From positions 21,574 through 85,573 of the forward strand of contig NZ_FOTM01000016.1 of NCBI RefSeq assembly GCF_900114565.1: a DNA stretch of 64,000 nt. Reading direction: 5' to 3'. The notes beneath the pieces were generated by a model, which saw only the letters and a program-made list of their open reading frames with translations, ran no database searches and was not told where the DNA came from. The number at the start of each line of letters is the position of its first letter. Position 1 is the stretch's first letter. Origin of the DNA: Leifsonia sp. CL147 (GTDB taxonomy: Bacteria; Actinomycetota; Actinomycetes; Actinomycetales; Microbacteriaceae). A program made the translations under genes and the position numbers. Below are positions 16,435-24,560 of this stretch, in pieces.

Positions 16435-17037
16435 GTGCTTCTCTCCGATCGCGACATCAAAGCCGAGCTGGGTGCCGGGCGGATCGCCCTGGAGCCGTAC
16501 GAGCCGGAGATGGTCCAGCCGTCGAGCATCGACGTGCGCCTCGACCGCTTCTTCCGCCTGTTCGACAACCACAAGTACCCCTTCATCGACCCGGCCGAGG
16601 ATCAGCCCGAGCTGACCCGGTTCGTCGAGGTGGATGCGGACCAGCCGTTCATCCTGCATCCCGGTGAGTTCGTGCTCGGGTCGACGTTCGAGATGGTCAG
16701 CCTGCCCGACGACGTGGCAGCACGGCTCGAGGGCAAGAGCTCGCTCGGCCGGCTGGGACTGCTCACCCACTCCACCGCCGGGTTCATCGACCCGGGGTTC
16801 TCGGGCCACGTCACGCTGGAGCTCAGCAATGTGGCTACGCTCCCGATCAAGCTGTGGCCGGGCATGAAGATCGGCCAGATGTGCTTCTTCCGCCTGTCGT
16901 CGGCCGCCGAGCGTCCGTACGGCTCGGCCGAGTACGCCTCCCGGTACCAGGGACAGCGCGGGCCGACGGCCTCCCGGTCGCACCTCAACTTCCACCGCAC
17001 CGACGTCACCAGCACGGAGGCGGGTCGCCCGGCCTGA
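16435..17037 (+). CDS. dcd: dCTP deaminase
   Basis: A 200-residue trimeric dUTPase-fold enzyme. Diagnostic segments are [58 protein letters not shown] (containing the catalytic Glu) and [10 protein letters not shown], with C-terminal [11 protein letters not shown]. It deaminates dCTP for dTTP synthesis. Actinobacterial members of this length are often bifunctional, giving dUMP directly, but that cannot be decided by eye. It starts at GTG. The tail of about 20 residues is variable. Confidence 0.93.
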   Translation: MLLSDRDIKAELGAGRIALEPYEPEMVQPSSIDVRLDRFFRLFDNHKYPFIDPAEDQPELTRFVEVDADQPFILHPGEFVLGSTFEMVSLPDDVAARLEGKSSLGRLGLLTHSTAGFIDPGFSGHVTLELSNVATLPIKLWPGMKIGQMCFFRLSSAAERPYGSAEYASRYQGQRGPTASRSHLNFHRTDVTSTEAGRPA

Positions 17038-17081
17038 TCCGCATCCATCCCGGCACTGTCCTCCACCAGAAGAGGGGCACC

Positions 17082-17609
17082 ATGAGCGAGACCACCGACG
17101 CGGCCTTCGCGCGGGCCCTCATCAGCAGCGGCCCGATGGCGCACAACCCGCAGCGGATGCAGCTGTTCGGCCGGCTCGTCGGCAGCTGGAGCGCCGACGT
17201 CCGCCTGCTCGACGAGGACACCGGCGCGTGGCGCGAATCCGTCAACGAGTGGATCTTCGCCTACACCCTCGGCGGCCGCGCGGTGCAGGACGTCCTCGTC
17301 ATCCGCGACGACACCGATCCCGAGGGACGCCAAGGCCGCGGCTCGACGATCCGCGTCTACGACACCGCCCTCGGCGCCTGGCGCGTCAGCTGGTTCGGAG
17401 CGGAGGCGGGCGACTTCTGCACCCTCGTCGCGACACCGCACCGGCGCGACGGGATCCGGCAGGACGGCACGCAGACCGACGGCCGCCCCATCCGCTGGAA
17501 CTTCTCCAACATCACCGAGGACTCGTTCGAGTGGGACGGCTGGGTCTCCGACGACGAGGGACGCACGTGGTGGCTCGAGCAGCACATCGACGCCACCCGC
17601 ACGGGATGA
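17082..17609 (+). CDS. Conserved hypothetical protein, DUF1579-like
   Basis: A 175-residue soluble protein with a lipocalin-like strand pattern: LFGRLVGSWSADV near the N-terminus, then WIFAYTLGGRAVQDVLVI, YDTALGAWRVSWFG, IRWNFSNITEDSFEWDG and TWWLEQHID. GSW plus alternating aromatic strands is typical of DUF1579 and related heme- or lipid-binding barrels. The function is unknown. ATG at 17082 follows AGAGGGG. It is followed ten bases later by a glycosidase-like gene and is probably cotranscribed with it. Confidence 0.6.
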   Translation: MSETTDAAFARALISSGPMAHNPQRMQLFGRLVGSWSADVRLLDEDTGAWRESVNEWIFAYTLGGRAVQDVLVIRDDTDPEGRQGRGSTIRVYDTALGAWRVSWFGAEAGDFCTLVATPHRRDGIRQDGTQTDGRPIRWNFSNITEDSFEWDGWVSDDEGRTWWLEQHIDATRTG

Positions 17610-17619
17610 GGGAGGGCTG

Positions 17620-18360
17620 GTGTTCGACGACTTCGACGCGCCCGAGCTCGACCGCACGGTCTGGCTCCCGCACTACCTGCCTGCCTGGAGCTCGCTGGCC
17701 GGGAGCCGGGCGAGCTACCTCATCCACGACTCCCACCTCGAGCTGAGCATCCCGCCCGAGCAGGGGCTCTGGTGCCCGGGGGAGCACCAGCCGCCGCTGC
17801 GGGTCTCCGGGCTGCAGACGGGCAACTTCTCCGGCCCGGCCGGCTCGACCGCCGGGCAGCAGCCGTTCCGCGAGGGGCTGCGCGTCCGGGAGGCGCAGGA
17901 GGAATTCCGCGGCTGCCTCCTCGAGCACGGAACGGTGGGGATGCGCGCCTCGCTCTACCTGGGCACGCGGTCGATGGCGTCGCTCTGGCTGATCGGTTTC
18001 GAGGACCAGCCGCAGCGCAGCGGCGAGATCTGCGTGATGGAGGTGTTCGGGCGCGACGTCGGCGAGGAGGAAGCGCTCGTCGGGATGGGCTTCCACGCGT
18101 TCCGCGATCCGCGGCTGACGGAGGACTTCGAGAAGGTCCCGCTGCCCATCGACGTGACCGAACCGCACGCGTACGAAGTGAGCTGGGACGGTGAGGAGGC
18201 GACCTTCCGGGTGGATGGCCGGGTGGTGCGGATGCTCGACGACCCGCCGCAGTATCCGCTCCAGGTCATGCTGGCGGTGTTCGACTTCCCGGATGGGAGC
18301 GACCCGGCAAGCGGCGGTTTCGTGCCGACGCTCTCTGTCGACCGGGTCTGGGCGCACTGA
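17620..18360 (+). CDS. GH16-like beta-glucanase family protein
   Basis: A 246-residue protein without a signal peptide. It begins FDDFDAPELDRTVWLPHYLP, typical of the laminarinase/GH16 concanavalin-like fold, and contains CVMEVFGRD in the middle where GH16 has its E-x-D-x-x-E active site. Here the strand reads GEICVMEVFG, so only part of the catalytic signature is evident. A late strand (YEVSWDGEEATFRVDGRVV) also fits GH16. It may be a cytoplasmic, possibly non-catalytic relative. The GTG start has GGAGGG upstream. Confidence 0.6.
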   Translation: MFDDFDAPELDRTVWLPHYLPAWSSLAGSRASYLIHDSHLELSIPPEQGLWCPGEHQPPLRVSGLQTGNFSGPAGSTAGQQPFREGLRVREAQEEFRGCLLEHGTVGMRASLYLGTRSMASLWLIGFEDQPQRSGEICVMEVFGRDVGEEEALVGMGFHAFRDPRLTEDFEKVPLPIDVTEPHAYEVSWDGEEATFRVDGRVVRMLDDPPQYPLQVMLAVFDFPDGSDPASGGFVPTLSVDRVWAH

Positions 18361-18459
18361 CGAAGACCCCGCCGATACACCAGTGGATGCAGGCGGCGGC
18401 ATATGCGCCGGGTTAGTTATCCACAGTTCATTACACAGGTGGAAAATAGTGAGTCCGGC

Positions 18460-19011
18460 TCACAGCTGACCCGAAGCTTCGGCGCCCCGGTCGGCGTAGA
18501 GAGCGGGAAGCTGCAGCGTCAGCCAGGGGCTGAACGCCCACGGGGTCGCCTCCACCGCGGCCAGGAGCGGGCGGGGATCCACCCACGTCCACTCGGCGAC
18601 CTCCTCCGCCGACGGCGCGAGCTCGCCGACGACGGTCGCCGTGTAGACCGGGCAGACCTCGTGCTCGACGACGCCTGCCGCATCCACCGCCCGGTACCGG
18701 AAGTCGGGAAGCACCAGCGCGAGGTTGTCGATCTCGGCGCCGAGCTCGTCCGCCGCGCGGCGCCGCACGGCATCCTCGCTGCGCTCACCGGGCGCGGGAT
18801 GCCCGCAGAACGAGTTCGTCCAGACGCCCGGCCAGGTGGCCTTGCCGAGGGCGCGGCGGGTGACCAGGAGCCGTCCCTCCCCGTCGAAGAGGTGGCAGGA
18901 GAAGGCGAGGTGCAACGGCGTGGATGCCGTGTGCACGCTCGCCTTGTCCGCCGTGCCGATGGGCGTGCCGTCCTCGGCGAGCAGCACGACCTCTTCGCGG
19001 GGTGGGGTCAT
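18460..19011 (-). CDS. idi: Isopentenyl-diphosphate delta-isomerase, type I
   Basis: A 183-residue Nudix-fold enzyme that interconverts IPP and DMAPP. Recognised segments are the N-terminal substrate loop (STPLHLAFSCHLFDGEGRLLVTRRAL), the Cys-containing active-site motif TNSFCGHP, the helix RRRAADELG, and EHEVCPVYTA with the catalytic Glu region. Length is normal for the bacterial enzyme. The start lies 3 bases from the stop of the MarR-like gene on the same strand (four-base overlap), so the two may share a transcript. The gap to the convergent GH16-like gene (18361-18459) has no hairpin. Confidence 0.93.
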   Translation of the reverse strand: MTPPREEVVLLAEDGTPIGTADKASVHTASTPLHLAFSCHLFDGEGRLLVTRRALGKATWPGVWTNSFCGHPAPGERSEDAVRRRAADELGAEIDNLALVLPDFRYRAVDAAGVVEHEVCPVYTATVVGELAPSAEEVAEWTWVDPRPLLAAVEATPWAFSPWLTLQLPALYADRGAEASGQL

Positions 19012-20747
19012 GCCTCCATCTTAGGTTCGCCCTCCGCGGGGGAGTCCGGGGCGTGGGGGAAGTCCGGGGAGTGGGGGCTGTCCGATGCGTCGGGGCGTGC
19101 GTCGGGGGTCGGGCCGGGAGTGTCCGGGGAGTCGGGGCGTGCGTCGGGGGCCGGGCCGGGAGTTGCGCCGGGGACCGGGTCCGGTCCTGCTCCGGGCTCG
19201 TTCGCGTCCTCGGTGCCCGGCTCGTTCGGGTCCTTGGTTCCGGGCTCGTTGCCGGTCGCATCCTCGGGCTGTTCGTCGGTCTGCACCGGGCGAAGGCCGA
19301 GGTTGCGGGCCATCGCCTGGAGCGTTGCCATCGTGGTGGCGTAGTCGTCTTCGGCGATACCGTTCATGAGCCCCTCCCGCACCGCGGTGACGCGCTCCAG
19401 GGCGGCGTCGTGGGCGGCGCGTCCCTCGTCCGTCAGGGTCGCCCGGTCGCCGTCGAACCACACCCAGCCGCGCTCGACGAAGTCGGCGAGGATGCGCTCG
19501 ATCCGGTGGATGCGGTGGATACGGTGGTCGCCGCGGTGGCCCCGGCCGCCCTGATGGCCCCGACGGAACCGGCGCGGGTCGCAGTCGAACGGATGCCAGC
19601 CGCCGTGGCCGTAACCGTGGCCGCCGAAGGGTGCTCCGCCCGGGAAGGGGCCGCCGAATCCGCTGGGGAAGTGGCTCTCGAACCCGCCCGGGACGTGACC
19701 GGGAAACGTGCGGCTGAACGCGCCGGGGAGGTGGCCGGGGTAGGGGCCGCCGAATCCGCCGGGGAAGTATCCGGGGAAGGGCACGCCGCTGCCCGCGAAG
19801 GGTCCGGCGAACGGGTGGCCGCCGTGGGAGGGACCGAACGGCCTCGGCGAAAACGCCCCGGGGGAGGCCTGGCCGGCCCGGGCCGCTCCGAAGGTGTAAC
19901 CGCGGTCGAAGCCGTGCTCGTAGCCGCGCTCGAACGCGTTCTCGACGCCGAGGTGAGCGGCGTGACCGTCGTGATGGTGCGCGTGGCCGTGGAACTGGTG
20001 GTCGGCGAGCTCGTGTTCACGGTGGTCGTGGTCGTAGAGCTCGTGATTGTGATCCGCGTGGTCCGCGTCCGGGCCGGGACGCTGACCGTCCGTCGGGGAG
20101 CCCGAACCGGTCGGGCGCTCGTCCCGCGGTTCCTGGTCGCGCCATCCGGGGCGGCCGTGACCGCCGGGCGTGAACCCGGGCCGGAGGTCGCTGTAACGGG
20201 GGCCGCCGTCACGAGGGTCGCCGTAGCGTTGCCCATACCCGCGGTGGCCGTATTGGCCGTATGCGCCGTATTGACTGTATGCGCCGTAGCCTCCGCCGTG
20301 GGCGTGGTGTTCGCATCCATGGGCGCGTCGGGGGTCCTCGTGGACGTCGCCACGCTCGCCGCGCTCGGCGGCATCGCTGTTCGCGGCGGCGGGGTCTCGG
20401 TTGCTGTTGCGTCCGTGGTCGTTGTGCCGGTCGTGGTCGTTGTGCTGGTCGCGGTCGCCATCGTGGCGCCGGTCGCGGTCGTGCAGCCGGTCGCCGTCGT
20501 GGTGGCGATCGCGCCCGCTGTCGCCGTCGTGGTGGCGGTCGCGCCCGCGGTCGCCGCGGTGCGGCAGCTTCTCGCCGAATTCGGCGGCGGACGCCGGAGA
20601 CGCGGCGAGTGTGTGCAGGATGCGCCAGCCTCCACGGCGCAGTCCCTGGTCGGCGAGCGCTTCGCGCATCCGCTCGTGCAGCCGGCCCTCGATCACGCCG
20701 AACCAGTATCCGGGCGGCGTCTGCGTGGAGTCATCGATGTTCGTCAT
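19008..20747 (-). CDS. MarR-like regulator interrupted by a ~340-residue His/Gly-rich insert
   Basis: A 579-residue protein. Residues 1-65 are the first half of a MarR-type winged helix (GYWFGVIEGRLHERMREAL and GGWRILHTLAASPASAAEFG). Residues ~66-405 are low complexity: Asp/His/Arg runs, then GYGQYG-like and PGxFGGPFPG repeats. Residues ~405-485 resume the wing and C-terminal helices (RIERILADFVERGWVWFDGD, TLTDEGRAAHDAAL). A Pro/Asp/Glu-rich tail of ~90 residues ends it. It may bind DNA, metal or itself. It is divergent from another MarR-like gene with similar low-complexity regions, and its stop overlaps the idi start. Confidence 0.65.
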   Translation of the reverse strand: MTNIDDSTQTPPGYWFGVIEGRLHERMREALADQGLRRGGWRILHTLAASPASAAEFGEKLPHRGDRGRDRHHDGDSGRDRHHDGDRLHDRDRRHDGDRDQHNDHDRHNDHGRNSNRDPAAANSDAAERGERGDVHEDPRRAHGCEHHAHGGGYGAYSQYGAYGQYGHRGYGQRYGDPRDGGPRYSDLRPGFTPGGHGRPGWRDQEPRDERPTGSGSPTDGQRPGPDADHADHNHELYDHDHREHELADHQFHGHAHHHDGHAAHLGVENAFERGYEHGFDRGYTFGAARAGQASPGAFSPRPFGPSHGGHPFAGPFAGSGVPFPGYFPGGFGGPYPGHLPGAFSRTFPGHVPGGFESHFPSGFGGPFPGGAPFGGHGYGHGGWHPFDCDPRRFRRGHQGGRGHRGDHRIHRIHRIERILADFVERGWVWFDGDRATLTDEGRAAHDAALERVTAVREGLMNGIAEDDYATTMATLQAMARNLGLRPVQTDEQPEDATGNEPGTKDPNEPGTEDANEPGAGPDPVPGATPGPAPDARPDSPDTPGPTPDARPDASDSPHSPDFPHAPDSPAEGEPKMEA

Positions 20748-20762
20748 CGGGAACTCCTCCTC

Positions 20763-20806
20763 TCATTACATGTACTCTTACAAGTAAATGTATAGTTACA
20801 TGCATG
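20763..20806. promoter_or_regulatory. Operator-like repeats between the divergent MarR-like genes
   Basis: An AT-rich stretch repeats TTACATGTA, TTACAAGTA and TTACATGCA with a spacing of about 14-20 bases, including the perfect palindrome TACATGTA. It is the only AT-rich part of a 56-base divergent gap. MarR proteins usually repress their own promoters at such sites, so it probably controls both genes. Confidence 0.6.
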
Positions 20807-21799
20807 AACACCGGAGGTCAAGCAGATCCGCCGATTCCGCCAGAAGCGGACATCGTCGCCATGATCGAGCATGCGCTGCTCGCCGTCCGCCGGGACCAGT
20901 CCCGCCGACGGCCGCCCTGGGCCGACGGCTCACCCCGCGGCCACGACGGCGCCCACCCGCACGGTCACCACGGACCGTGGGGCGGCGGTCCTTTCGGCGG
21001 CGCATCGCCAACGGGGGGGCCGTTCCCCGCCGGCCATTCAGAAGCGGGCCCGCACACGGGCGGCGGACCGTTCGGCGGCGTTCCGTTCGGAGGCGGACCG
21101 TTCGGCGGCGGGCCGTTCGGAGGCGTTCCGTTCGGCACCCCGCCCTTCGGCGACTCCGCACGTCCGGGACCGGGGCGCCGAGGCCGCGACGGATCCCTCG
21201 GCCGCATCGCGCGCGTCCGCATGCTGGAGGCGCTGGAGGGGGCGGAGTCCGACGGACGCAGCCTGTCCGTGAGCGGCGTCGCGGAGGCCATCGGCGTCGA
21301 CCAGCCGCGCGCCAGCCGGCTGGTTCAGGAGGGCGTGGAGCGTGGCGTGGTCCGGCGCGTGCCCGACCCGTCCGACGCCCGCAGGGCGCTCATCCAGCTG
21401 ACGAAGGCCGGCCGGGCGCAGCTTCAGGAGCTGCGGACGCACCGGCGCTCGGCGGTCGAGGCGGCGCTCGCCGGCTTCTCCCCCGAGGAAGCGCGCACCT
21501 TCGCCGAACTCTTCGACCGCTTCGTCCGCGCGTGGCCGCGGCCGGGCCCTGGTCCCGAGTCCGGACCCGGTCCCGAAGCGGAACCCGGTCCCGAGTCGGG
21601 ACCCTCGGCCGAGTCGGGACCCTCGGCCGAGTCCGGACCCGCTCCCGAGTCCGGACCTGGTCCCGAGTCCGGAGTCGGAGCCGGTCCCGAGTCCGGAGCC
21701 GGACCCGGTCCCGAGTCCGGACCCGGTCCCGAGTCCGGACCCGGTCCCGAAGCGGAACCCGGTCCCGAGTCGGGACCCTCGGCCGGCGCGGGCTCCTGA
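20804..21799 (+). CDS. MarR-family regulator with low-complexity N- and C-terminal extensions
   Basis: A 331-residue protein. Residues 1-40 are a helix (EADIVAMIEHALLAVRRD). Residues ~40-125 are repeats of GGGPFGGVPFG. Residues ~130-240 are a full MarR winged helix (LSVSGVAEAIGVDQPRASRLV, GVVRRVPDPSDARRALIQLT, a DxR wing, then RTFAELFDRFVRAW). Residues ~245-331 are an 18-bp DNA-repeat tail coding PGPESGPGPE. It starts at the ATG at 20804 within the operator region. The winged helix should bind DNA; the extensions may drive self-association. It is divergent from a second, similarly decorated regulator. Confidence 0.75.
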   Translation: MNTGGQADPPIPPEADIVAMIEHALLAVRRDQSRRRPPWADGSPRGHDGAHPHGHHGPWGGGPFGGASPTGGPFPAGHSEAGPHTGGGPFGGVPFGGGPFGGGPFGGVPFGTPPFGDSARPGPGRRGRDGSLGRIARVRMLEALEGAESDGRSLSVSGVAEAIGVDQPRASRLVQEGVERGVVRRVPDPSDARRALIQLTKAGRAQLQELRTHRRSAVEAALAGFSPEEARTFAELFDRFVRAWPRPGPGPESGPGPEAEPGPESGPSAESGPSAESGPAPESGPGPESGVGAGPESGAGPGPESGPGPESGPGPEAEPGPESGPSAGAGS

Positions 21800-21876
21800 C
21801 GCCGAATCCCGCGCCCGTTGGTGCATCCGGTCGCCGGCGGTGGTACCTTCCGGTGGGCCGACGTGGAGGGGACACG

Positions 21877-22476
21877 ATGTCGAGAGCACGGATGGAAGCG
21901 TTCAGCGATGGGGTTCTCGCGGTCGCCATCACGCTGCTCGTGCTGGACCTGCACGTCCAGCCGACCTCCGGGGGACACCTCCTGGGCCAGCTGCTCGCAG
22001 CATGGCCGTCCTTCGTGGCGTTCCTGGTGAGCTTCGTCGTCATCGGCGTCATCTGGGTGAACCACCACGCGATCGTGCGGCTGGCCGACTCCGTCGACAG
22101 ATGGCTGCTCTTCGCGAACCTGCTGTTGCTGCTGTTCGTCACGACGCTGCCGTTCGCCTCCTCGACGCTGTCCGGCGCGATCGCGGAAGGCGACGCCGCC
22201 GACATCCGGGTGGCAGCGGCGGTCTACGGCGGGGTCATGACCGGGATGGCGGTCGCCTTCACGCTGCTCTACGGACGCATCACCTCCATGCTGGTGGCCT
22301 CGGGCGCGATGGATCAGCGTGCCCGACGTGCCCGGATGCTCCGGTTCAGCGCCGGCGTGCTCCTCTACCCGCTCATGACGGTCATCGGCCTGTTCTACGC
22401 CCCCGCGATGCTGGCCGCCTTCGCCGCCCTCAGCATCTACTACCTCTTCAACCAGACCGGCGTCTCCGACAACTGA
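21877..22476 (+). CDS. TMEM175-family potassium channel
   Basis: A 199-residue membrane protein with six predicted spans. It opens with MEAFSDGVLAVAITLLVLDL, the FSD-containing first helix that defines bacterial TMEM175 channels (DUF1211). WVNHHAIVRLADSVDRWLLFANLLLLL follows in the expected place. The family forms tetrameric K+-conducting channels of unknown bacterial role. The ATG at 21877 follows GGAGGGG. It lies 77 bases after the MarR-like gene on the same strand. Confidence 0.88.
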   Translation: MSRARMEAFSDGVLAVAITLLVLDLHVQPTSGGHLLGQLLAAWPSFVAFLVSFVVIGVIWVNHHAIVRLADSVDRWLLFANLLLLLFVTTLPFASSTLSGAIAEGDAADIRVAAAVYGGVMTGMAVAFTLLYGRITSMLVASGAMDQRARRARMLRFSAGVLLYPLMTVIGLFYAPAMLAAFAALSIYYLFNQTGVSDN

Positions 22477-22500
22477 CCCGGCCCGTCCGCCTCCGGTAGC

Positions 22501-22592
22501 CTCCGGTCCGCGTCCCGTCCGCGTCCCGTCCGCCTCTCCCGTCCGCCTCTCCCGTCCGCCTCTCCCGTCCGCCTCTCCCGTCCGCCTCCCCC
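22501..22592. repeat. 13-bp tandem repeat after the TMEM175 gene
   Basis: About six copies of CCGTCCGCCTCTC or close variants lie head to tail at the start of the convergent gap 22477-22975. There is no open frame of interest. It directly precedes the three palindromic elements. Confidence 0.75.
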
Positions 22593-22611
22593 GCCGACCC
22601 TCCCGTCGGCG

Positions 22612-22904
22612 ACTGCGCCCCCTCGTAACGTATGCCGCGCGTCGAGCAGCCGCATTCGTTACGAACCACTGCACTCGCACCGCGACCGGTCGGTCGGCGC
22701 TTGCGCCCTCACGGGATGCCGCGCTCGCAGCCCGACCCGTCGGTTGGTGACTGCGCCTCCTCGTAAGGTATGCCGCGCGTCGAGCAGCCGCATTCGTTAC
22801 GAACCACCGCACTCGCGGCGCGACCGGTCAGTCGGCGCCTGCGCCTTCTTGTAACGTATGCCGCGCGTCGAGCAGCCGCATTCGTTACGAACCACCGCAC
22901 TCGC
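22612..22904. repeat. Three copies of the TCGTAACG palindromic element
   Basis: Copies at 22612-22677, 22750-22815 and 22838-22904 share more than 50 identical bases. Each starts CTGCGCC, has the inverted arms TCGTAACG and CGTTACGA enclosing GCCGCGCGTCGAGCAGCC, and ends GCACTCGC. The first arm varies by one base in copies 2 and 3. They fill the gap between two convergent genes. Diverged relatives lie at 3618-3684 and 7569-7633. Confidence 0.85.
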
Positions 22905-22913
22905 GGCCCGACC

Positions 22914-22976
22914 GCCGCGCCCGCCGCGCCCGCCGCGCCCGCCGCGCCCGCCGCGCCCGCCGCGCCCGCGACGGGT
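22914..22976. repeat. 9-bp tandem repeat abutting the MFS gene
   Basis: About six copies of CCGCGCCCG run up to the stop codon of the MFS transporter gene on the minus strand. Confidence 0.75.
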
Positions 22977-24415
22977 CAGGGCGCGGAGACCGACCGGCGC
23001 GGGGCCCGGACCGGCAGCAGCAGCGCGAGCCCGACCGCCAGCACCAGCACGATCGCCAGGATGCCCCAGAACTGCGCGCCTCCCACCGCGACGAACACCG
23101 CGAACAGCGTCGGAGCGAGGAACGAGACGGCCCGGCCGGTCGTCGCGTACAGGCCGAACACCTCACCCTCCCGCCCGGCCGGCGTGACCCGCGCGAGGAA
23201 GGTCCGGCTGGCGGACTGCGCGGGTCCGACGAACAGGCAGAGGACGAGTCCTCCGACCCAGAACGCCGCCGCCCCGAGATCATGGGTGAAGAACACGGCC
23301 AGCCCGGCGACGATGAGCCCGGCCAGCGACGTGACGATGACGGTCTTCGGCCCGAACCGGTCGTCCAGGCGCCCGGACAGGAGCGTGCTGACGCCGGCCA
23401 CGACGTTCGCTGCGATCGCGAAGACGATCACTTGGCCGCTGGTGAACCCGAAGGTGCCCTGCGCGAGGATGCCGCCGAACGTGAAAACGCCGACCAGCCC
23501 ATCCCGGAACAGCGCCGACGCGATCAGGAACAGCACGGTGTTACGGCTCTCCTTCCACAGCCGCCCGACGTCGCGCACCAGCACCGCGTACGAGGCGAAG
23601 AATCCCACCCGCGGCGTCCGCGCGTTCGGCGGGATCTCGGGCACGGTGAACAGGACCGGGAGCGAGAAGATCAGCGTCCACGCCGCCGCGATGAGAGCGA
23701 TGATGCGGATGTTGAAGCCGCCCGCCTGGGGGACGTGCAGCAGCCCGCCCTCGCCCGTCACCATCCCGAAGTACACGATGAGCAGCAGCACGATGCCGCC
23801 GAGGTAGCCGGCGCCCCAGCCGAAGCCGCTCACCCGGCCGACCGTCTTCGGCGTCGATACCTGCACCAGCATCGCGTTGTAGTTGACCGTCGCGATCTCG
23901 TAGAAGACGGTCCCGATGGCGACGAGTGCCACGCCGAACAGGAAGTACGACGGCTCACCCACCACGAAGAACATCAGGGCGGTGACGACGACGACCATCC
24001 CGGTGTTGATTCCCAGCCAGAGCTTCCGCCGGCCGGTGCCGTCCGTCCGTTGGCCGAGCACGGGCGCGAGCAGCGCGACCACGGCGCCCGCGATCCCCAC
24101 GCCCCACGCCAGCCCGCTCGACAGCACCGCGACGGCCGCGGCGTAGGCGACATGGGCGTGTCCGGTGGAGGCGGTCTCCGCGTTGCGCGCCGCGACGATC
24201 GCGGGATCCACGAACAGGCTGCTGGTCAGGTACACCGTGAAGACGAAAGTGGTGATGACGGCGTTGAACGCGGCGCCGCCCCAGTCCCACAGCGCCCAGG
24301 ACACCACCCACCGGCGGGGGATGCGGCGGTCGGTCGCGCTGTCCGCGAAGAGCGGGCTGGCCGGGCTCACCAGGGCGTCATCGCCCGCGCCCAGTCCCGG
24401 AACCTCGGTCGTCAT
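22976..24415 (-). CDS. MFS transporter, Atg22/UMF1-like
   Basis: A 479-residue polytopic protein with about twelve spans. WALWDWGGAAFNAVITTFVF in TM1, GQRTDGTGRRK in the loop after TM2-3 and FYEIATVNYNAML are typical of the UMF1 (vacuole effluxer Atg22-like) branch of the major facilitator superfamily. Bacterial members are thought to export amino acids or small solutes, but no substrate is established. The first ~33 residues are cytoplasmic. It is convergent with the TMEM175 gene. Confidence 0.82.
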   Translation of the reverse strand: MTTEVPGLGAGDDALVSPASPLFADSATDRRIPRRWVVSWALWDWGGAAFNAVITTFVFTVYLTSSLFVDPAIVAARNAETASTGHAHVAYAAAVAVLSSGLAWGVGIAGAVVALLAPVLGQRTDGTGRRKLWLGINTGMVVVVTALMFFVVGEPSYFLFGVALVAIGTVFYEIATVNYNAMLVQVSTPKTVGRVSGFGWGAGYLGGIVLLLIVYFGMVTGEGGLLHVPQAGGFNIRIIALIAAAWTLIFSLPVLFTVPEIPPNARTPRVGFFASYAVLVRDVGRLWKESRNTVLFLIASALFRDGLVGVFTFGGILAQGTFGFTSGQVIVFAIAANVVAGVSTLLSGRLDDRFGPKTVIVTSLAGLIVAGLAVFFTHDLGAAAFWVGGLVLCLFVGPAQSASRTFLARVTPAGREGEVFGLYATTGRAVSFLAPTLFAVFVAVGGAQFWGILAIVLVLAVGLALLLPVRAPRRSVSAP

Positions 24416-24560
24416 GCCCTCACCCTAGAGCGCAGTACGTCGATGTCCCCACGACAACGCCGCCGGGACCGTGCAGGCTCGGACTTGAGGACGGTGTCCG
24501 CAACGATTGCGGCGCCGGTCCGCTGCCCTAGGCTGGCGGCACACCGACGACGGAGGTTCC

